DNA of 64,000 bases from Manis javanica (lineage: Eukaryota > Chordata > Mammalia > Pholidota > Manidae). Each line of letters begins with the position of its first letter. Position 1 is the stretch's first letter. Made by a program: the position numbers and the translations under genes. Positions 60,861-64,000 of this stretch are shown in pieces. The DNA lies in contig NC_133172.1 of the NCBI RefSeq assembly GCF_040802235.1, positions 31,205,738 through 31,269,737 of the forward strand, in the 5' to 3' direction. Under the pieces are notes generated by a model. The model was not told where the DNA came from. It saw only the letters and a program-made list of their open reading frames with translations, and ran no database searches.

Positions 60861-61755
60861 ATGAGAGCGGAGCTATGCCGCCACGCAGCATCCACGCAGG
60901 GGTGGTACCTTGGCTCGGAGCTGGCAGGGCGGTGCCTTAAGCCCACCCCAGGAGTGCTGTCCCCTTGACCTTGTGAATGCTTCCTTGGAGAACAGGAGCA
61001 CAAATCCTGCCCCTGAGGCTCCCACATGCAAGAAGAAAGAAAGTCTTAGGTGGCCATGGTTCCCTCACTGGTTTCCCTGAGCCCACTGAGAACCCACAGG
61101 GGCTCCCACTGCCCGTCTGACCACAGACAAGCACCACACACCAGCCTCCCAGGTGCCTGACTCTTTGGGTGGGCAGAGAGATTGCTCCAGGCCCATCGAC
61201 CTCCTCTCCTAGGCCCACCATGAGCATGTGCCTCAATGGCCATCCCCTGTCTGTCCCATCCAGGACGGGGCCTGTCCAGTGCCATCTGTCACCCCATGCC
61301 ACTCACAACCACTGTGTGGCCTGCAAGTCCATGTGGCATGGGCTACTGGGCAGGCATTCTGAAAGCTTCCTGAGCTTCCTACCCTCTAAGCCTGCTCGGC
61401 TGTGCCTGGGACTCAGCCCAGCACCAGCGATGGGGCTAACATATTCCTGGCACCACTGAGGAGTGAGCTGGCCACAGGCTCACCATGCAGTGATCCCTGG
61501 CCTGTCTAGGCCCTAGTGTGGGTGGTGCCATCAGAGAGCTGCTTTTAGAATATCCGCAGCATCTATAATCCCCTCTGAGTTCAGGGTGGACCTGTCTCCG
61601 GTGTGCTTTCTGATCTGCTCCCTCATCTATTTGTATTGATAATCTTACAAGCTAATATTAGTAAATATATATTATACCAAAGGCTTTAGGCTAAGTGCAT
61701 CTTATACACTATTCATTCACCCACCCATGAGTTCAATAAATACGTCTAACTCTTT
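60861..61755. other. Noncoding sequence, no feature recognised
   Basis: GC-rich to 61.5 kb, then AT-rich. Overlapping open frames on the minus strand lack family resemblance and splice context. Confidence 0.4.
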
Positions 61756-61759
61756 ACTA

Positions 61760-62055
61760 TGAAAATGTTTAAACCCACCCAAAAGAAAGAAAATTATATA
61801 ATTAACTCCAATGTGTTCATTTCCTAATTTTAACAGTTATTGACATTTGGCCATTCATCAACTCCCATTTCTTTTCTTAAACTGGACTATTTGAAAGCAA
61901 ATCTCATGCATGCCATATTATCTACAAATACTCCAGCTTTATCAACAGTTAAGGCCTCTTTATTTACACATTAACTTCAATGCCATTATCACACTCAACC
62001 AAATTAACAATCATTTATTGTCTAATATCCAGTGTTTGTCCAATTCTTCTCAATT
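61760..62055 (+). repeat. Ancient repeat, intact relative of the 2.9-kb element
   Basis: 'cagttattgacatttggcca', 'gaaagcaaatctcatgcatg', 'atgccattatcacactcaac', 'tctaatatccagtgtttgtc' in order. Family not named. Confidence 0.5.
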
Positions 62056-62064
62056 ATCTCTGCC

Positions 62065-62500
62065 TTTTCAAAGTCAACAAATATTTTTGGGTACCAGCTA
62101 TGTGCAAGGCTCCCTGGCAGGCACCGAGATAGCAGCAAACAAGGGACAGAGGCCCTGCCCTTGCGGGGGGCACACATCCACAGCTGCACAGGCCAGGCAC
62201 ACACTGATAGAAAAACAAACACTGTAATTTCAGTTAGCAAAAAGGACCAGGAAGAAAAATAAAGAAGGGGAGAAGCATGAGGCACACACGGGTGGTGCTC
62301 CACATAGAGGGGACAGCAGGGACAAAGGCCCTGTGCGGTATGAGCTCCGTGAGCTCCAGGAAAATGTGACTGGAGGGACTGTGGGTGGGAAAGTAGTGAG
62401 TGAGGAGAGAGGTGCCTTACAAGATGCTGTGAGTTGCTGAACAATATGGGAACCACCGGAAGGTTCTGAACAGAGAAGGGCCATAATTAGGATGGAGGCA
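62065..62500 (-). repeat. L2 LINE fragment
   Basis: 'gtcaacaaatatttttgggt', 'gatagcagcaaacaagggac', 'gcagggacaaaggccctgtg', 'ccaccggaaggttctgaaca' show a long antisense L2. Confidence 0.85.
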
Positions 62501-62559
62501 GGGTGGGGATATCAAGAATTTTGCTTGGGAAAGGTTACGTTTTGGATGCCCATTAGACA

Positions 62560-62700
62560 TTAAGGATAAGTGTCTAATTCACACAACAACCCTTGAAAAA
62601 TCTGCATCATGAGCCCATTTCATGGATGAGGAAATGGAGGCTCCAAGTAGTGGAGACCATGGTCAGACAGACACATGCTAGAGTTACCGTAACCACCGGC
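62560..62700 (-). repeat. MIR SINE
   Basis: 'ttcatggatgaggaaatgga' and 'catggtcagacagacacatg' in antisense. Confidence 0.65.
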
Positions 62701-63264
62701 TCTGTAAGCTCCTGATAACCTAGGAGGCAGGTGGCAGGCATGCACAGGGAACCCATTCTACAGGGAGAGAGACAGGCTCAGGGGACATGAGTGAGTGCTC
62801 AAGGCCACACAGCAGGTCAGCAGCGGAGACCAGACTGGAACCACACCTGCCGCCTCCCCATCAGCATCTGTGGAAATGGCTGGGATCACCCACTAGGTGT
62901 ATCTACACCAAGGGATGCCTGCGAGTAGGGGCACCACTTCCACTTCCTGGAAAGCTTGATCTGGTGACAGGAGCAGGTGTGTACTTGGTTTCCTTTCTGC
63001 CAATCCTTAAATTCCAGGAAGCTGCTCCTCACTCTAGAGGGATTCTCCAAAGGCACAAATAATGTATCACAAGGACTGGCGAACCTTCTGTCAGGTCCTT
63101 GCATGCCTGGGGTAGTGAGCAGCTTAGAGAATGTCAATGGCAGTGCCCATGTGGCCGAGCAGTGAGCACGGGGACTTGGAAAGCCCCCGGGGGGACGGTC
63201 AACTTGGAGAGACAAGCTTCAGAAGGGAGGGGAGGAATTAGACTCTTCTGGGAAACTCCACATC

Positions 63265-63830
63265 AGGGTTCTTAACCTGGAATTGGTCCCTGCACTGTGG
63301 ACAGATTATATCAGACTTTTGAGATGAGACATCAGGTCAGGTTTGTTCTATAATCTCATAACATCCCTTGAGATCAGGATTATGACCCACACTTCAGTCT
63401 GAGAAAAAAGGCTCAGTTTCACAGAGTCTTTGAACTTCAGTAGAAAAAAATGACATCTTTATTTTTCACTGACTCTAGGTAAACTCTACCAAACGTCAAA
63501 TTACAAATGTAGACAACAAATTACAATAGCATGACCAGTCCTTGTGACTCTGTCTCCATGAGAAAGCAGATGTTTGTCCAGTCACACCACAATTGTTGCA
63601 GATGCCTGAAAAGAGCACTTAACATTTTCATTACTGGAAAGGCAGTCAGTGTAGACCTACCGTGAGTATTATGTGATGTGCTAACTCGCCTATCAGTAAA
63701 TCACAATTTAAAAATATTTTAACATTTCAATATAATTTGCCTCCTTTGCAATGTTATATCTTTTGTACATTTAAAAGCATTATTCTGAGACTGCAAAGGG
63801 GTCCATAGCACAATAGAGGTTAGGACCCCA
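63265..63830. mobile_element. hAT-like DNA-transposon relic
   Basis: Left end 'cagggttcttaacctggaa' and right end 'aggggtccatagcac...ggttaggacccc' form imperfect terminal inverted repeats; the AT-rich inner right part ('atttcaatataatttgcctc', 'tttaaaagcattattctgag') matches a known Charlie-like layout. Non-coding, presumably immobile. Confidence 0.6.
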
Positions 63831-64000
63831 CCCCTAACACAGGGCTTGATGTAAAACTTGGCTTCCGAAATAAAGGGGGAGGAGGGGAGGTCACTGGAGT
63901 TGAGCAGGCAAGGAGCCCACGCTGCACGCAGAGCAGGGACCTGTGTGAGCCCACTAAGCCAGCCCCTGCCAGCCTTCCGTCATACATCTCCTCGTGCTTA

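Noticed and set aside
1-64000. CRISPR array, operon, viral or bacterial system
   Set aside because: Composition, repeat content and spliced gene structure are mammalian throughout; the only spaced tandem array is the minisatellite, which has no spacers.

Overview
This is ordinary mammalian nuclear DNA: a 64-kb, repeat-rich, gene-poor window. Ancient MIR and L2 copies, MaLR LTRs, HAL1/L1 fragments and hAT (MER20-type) relics place it in a placental mammal. I saw no Alu, rodent B1/B2, BovB/Bov-tA, carnivore SINEC or equine ERE copy. The best-kept L1 3' end (about 47.95-48.21 kb) has the 3'-UTR style I associate with laurasiatherian L1s. A non-primate, non-rodent laurasiatherian is my best guess; the species is not determined.

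The only gene I can support is a five-exon plus-strand gene at 33.59-45.77 kb. I recognise its protein as the orthologue of human C16orf78 (16q12.1, between CBLN1 and ZNF423), a small basic protein of unknown function. All five exons have canonical AG/GT boundaries, phases that fit together and no internal stop, giving a 256-residue product. No family database was searched; the identification rests on the translated sequence and memory.

Layout: 0-33.5 kb is upstream intergenic DNA with an ERV LTR (1.3-2.3 kb), a GATA microsatellite (3.0-3.3 kb), many MIR/L2 copies, a CA/CT compound microsatellite (16.85-16.97 kb), an L1 3' end (17.9-18.5 kb), a possible conserved regulatory element with a palindromic homeodomain-type site (23.5 kb), a MER20 relic (24.2 kb) and a HAL1/L1 composite with MaLR-like insertions (29.9-32.5 kb). 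From 33.6 to 45.8 kb is the gene, with old L1 pieces in introns 3 and 4. From 46 to 64 kb is downstream intergenic DNA with an L1 3' end (46.6-48.2 kb), a strong CTCF-type motif (48.29 kb), a 19-bp minisatellite (49.57-50.19 kb), a TG-rich tract (50.7-50.9 kb), a short local duplication (52.2 and 53.6 kb), more L2/MIR, and a DNA-transposon relic with terminal inverted repeats at the right edge.

No RNA gene, CRISPR array, bacterial-type operon or intact mobile-element coding region was found. Most open frames are chance frames in noncoding DNA. The points most worth following are the gene of unknown function with two optional in-frame splice extensions, the local duplication, the minisatellite with a 76-bp higher-order period, the divergent CTCF-type motif pair around the gene, and the 23.5-kb noncoding element.
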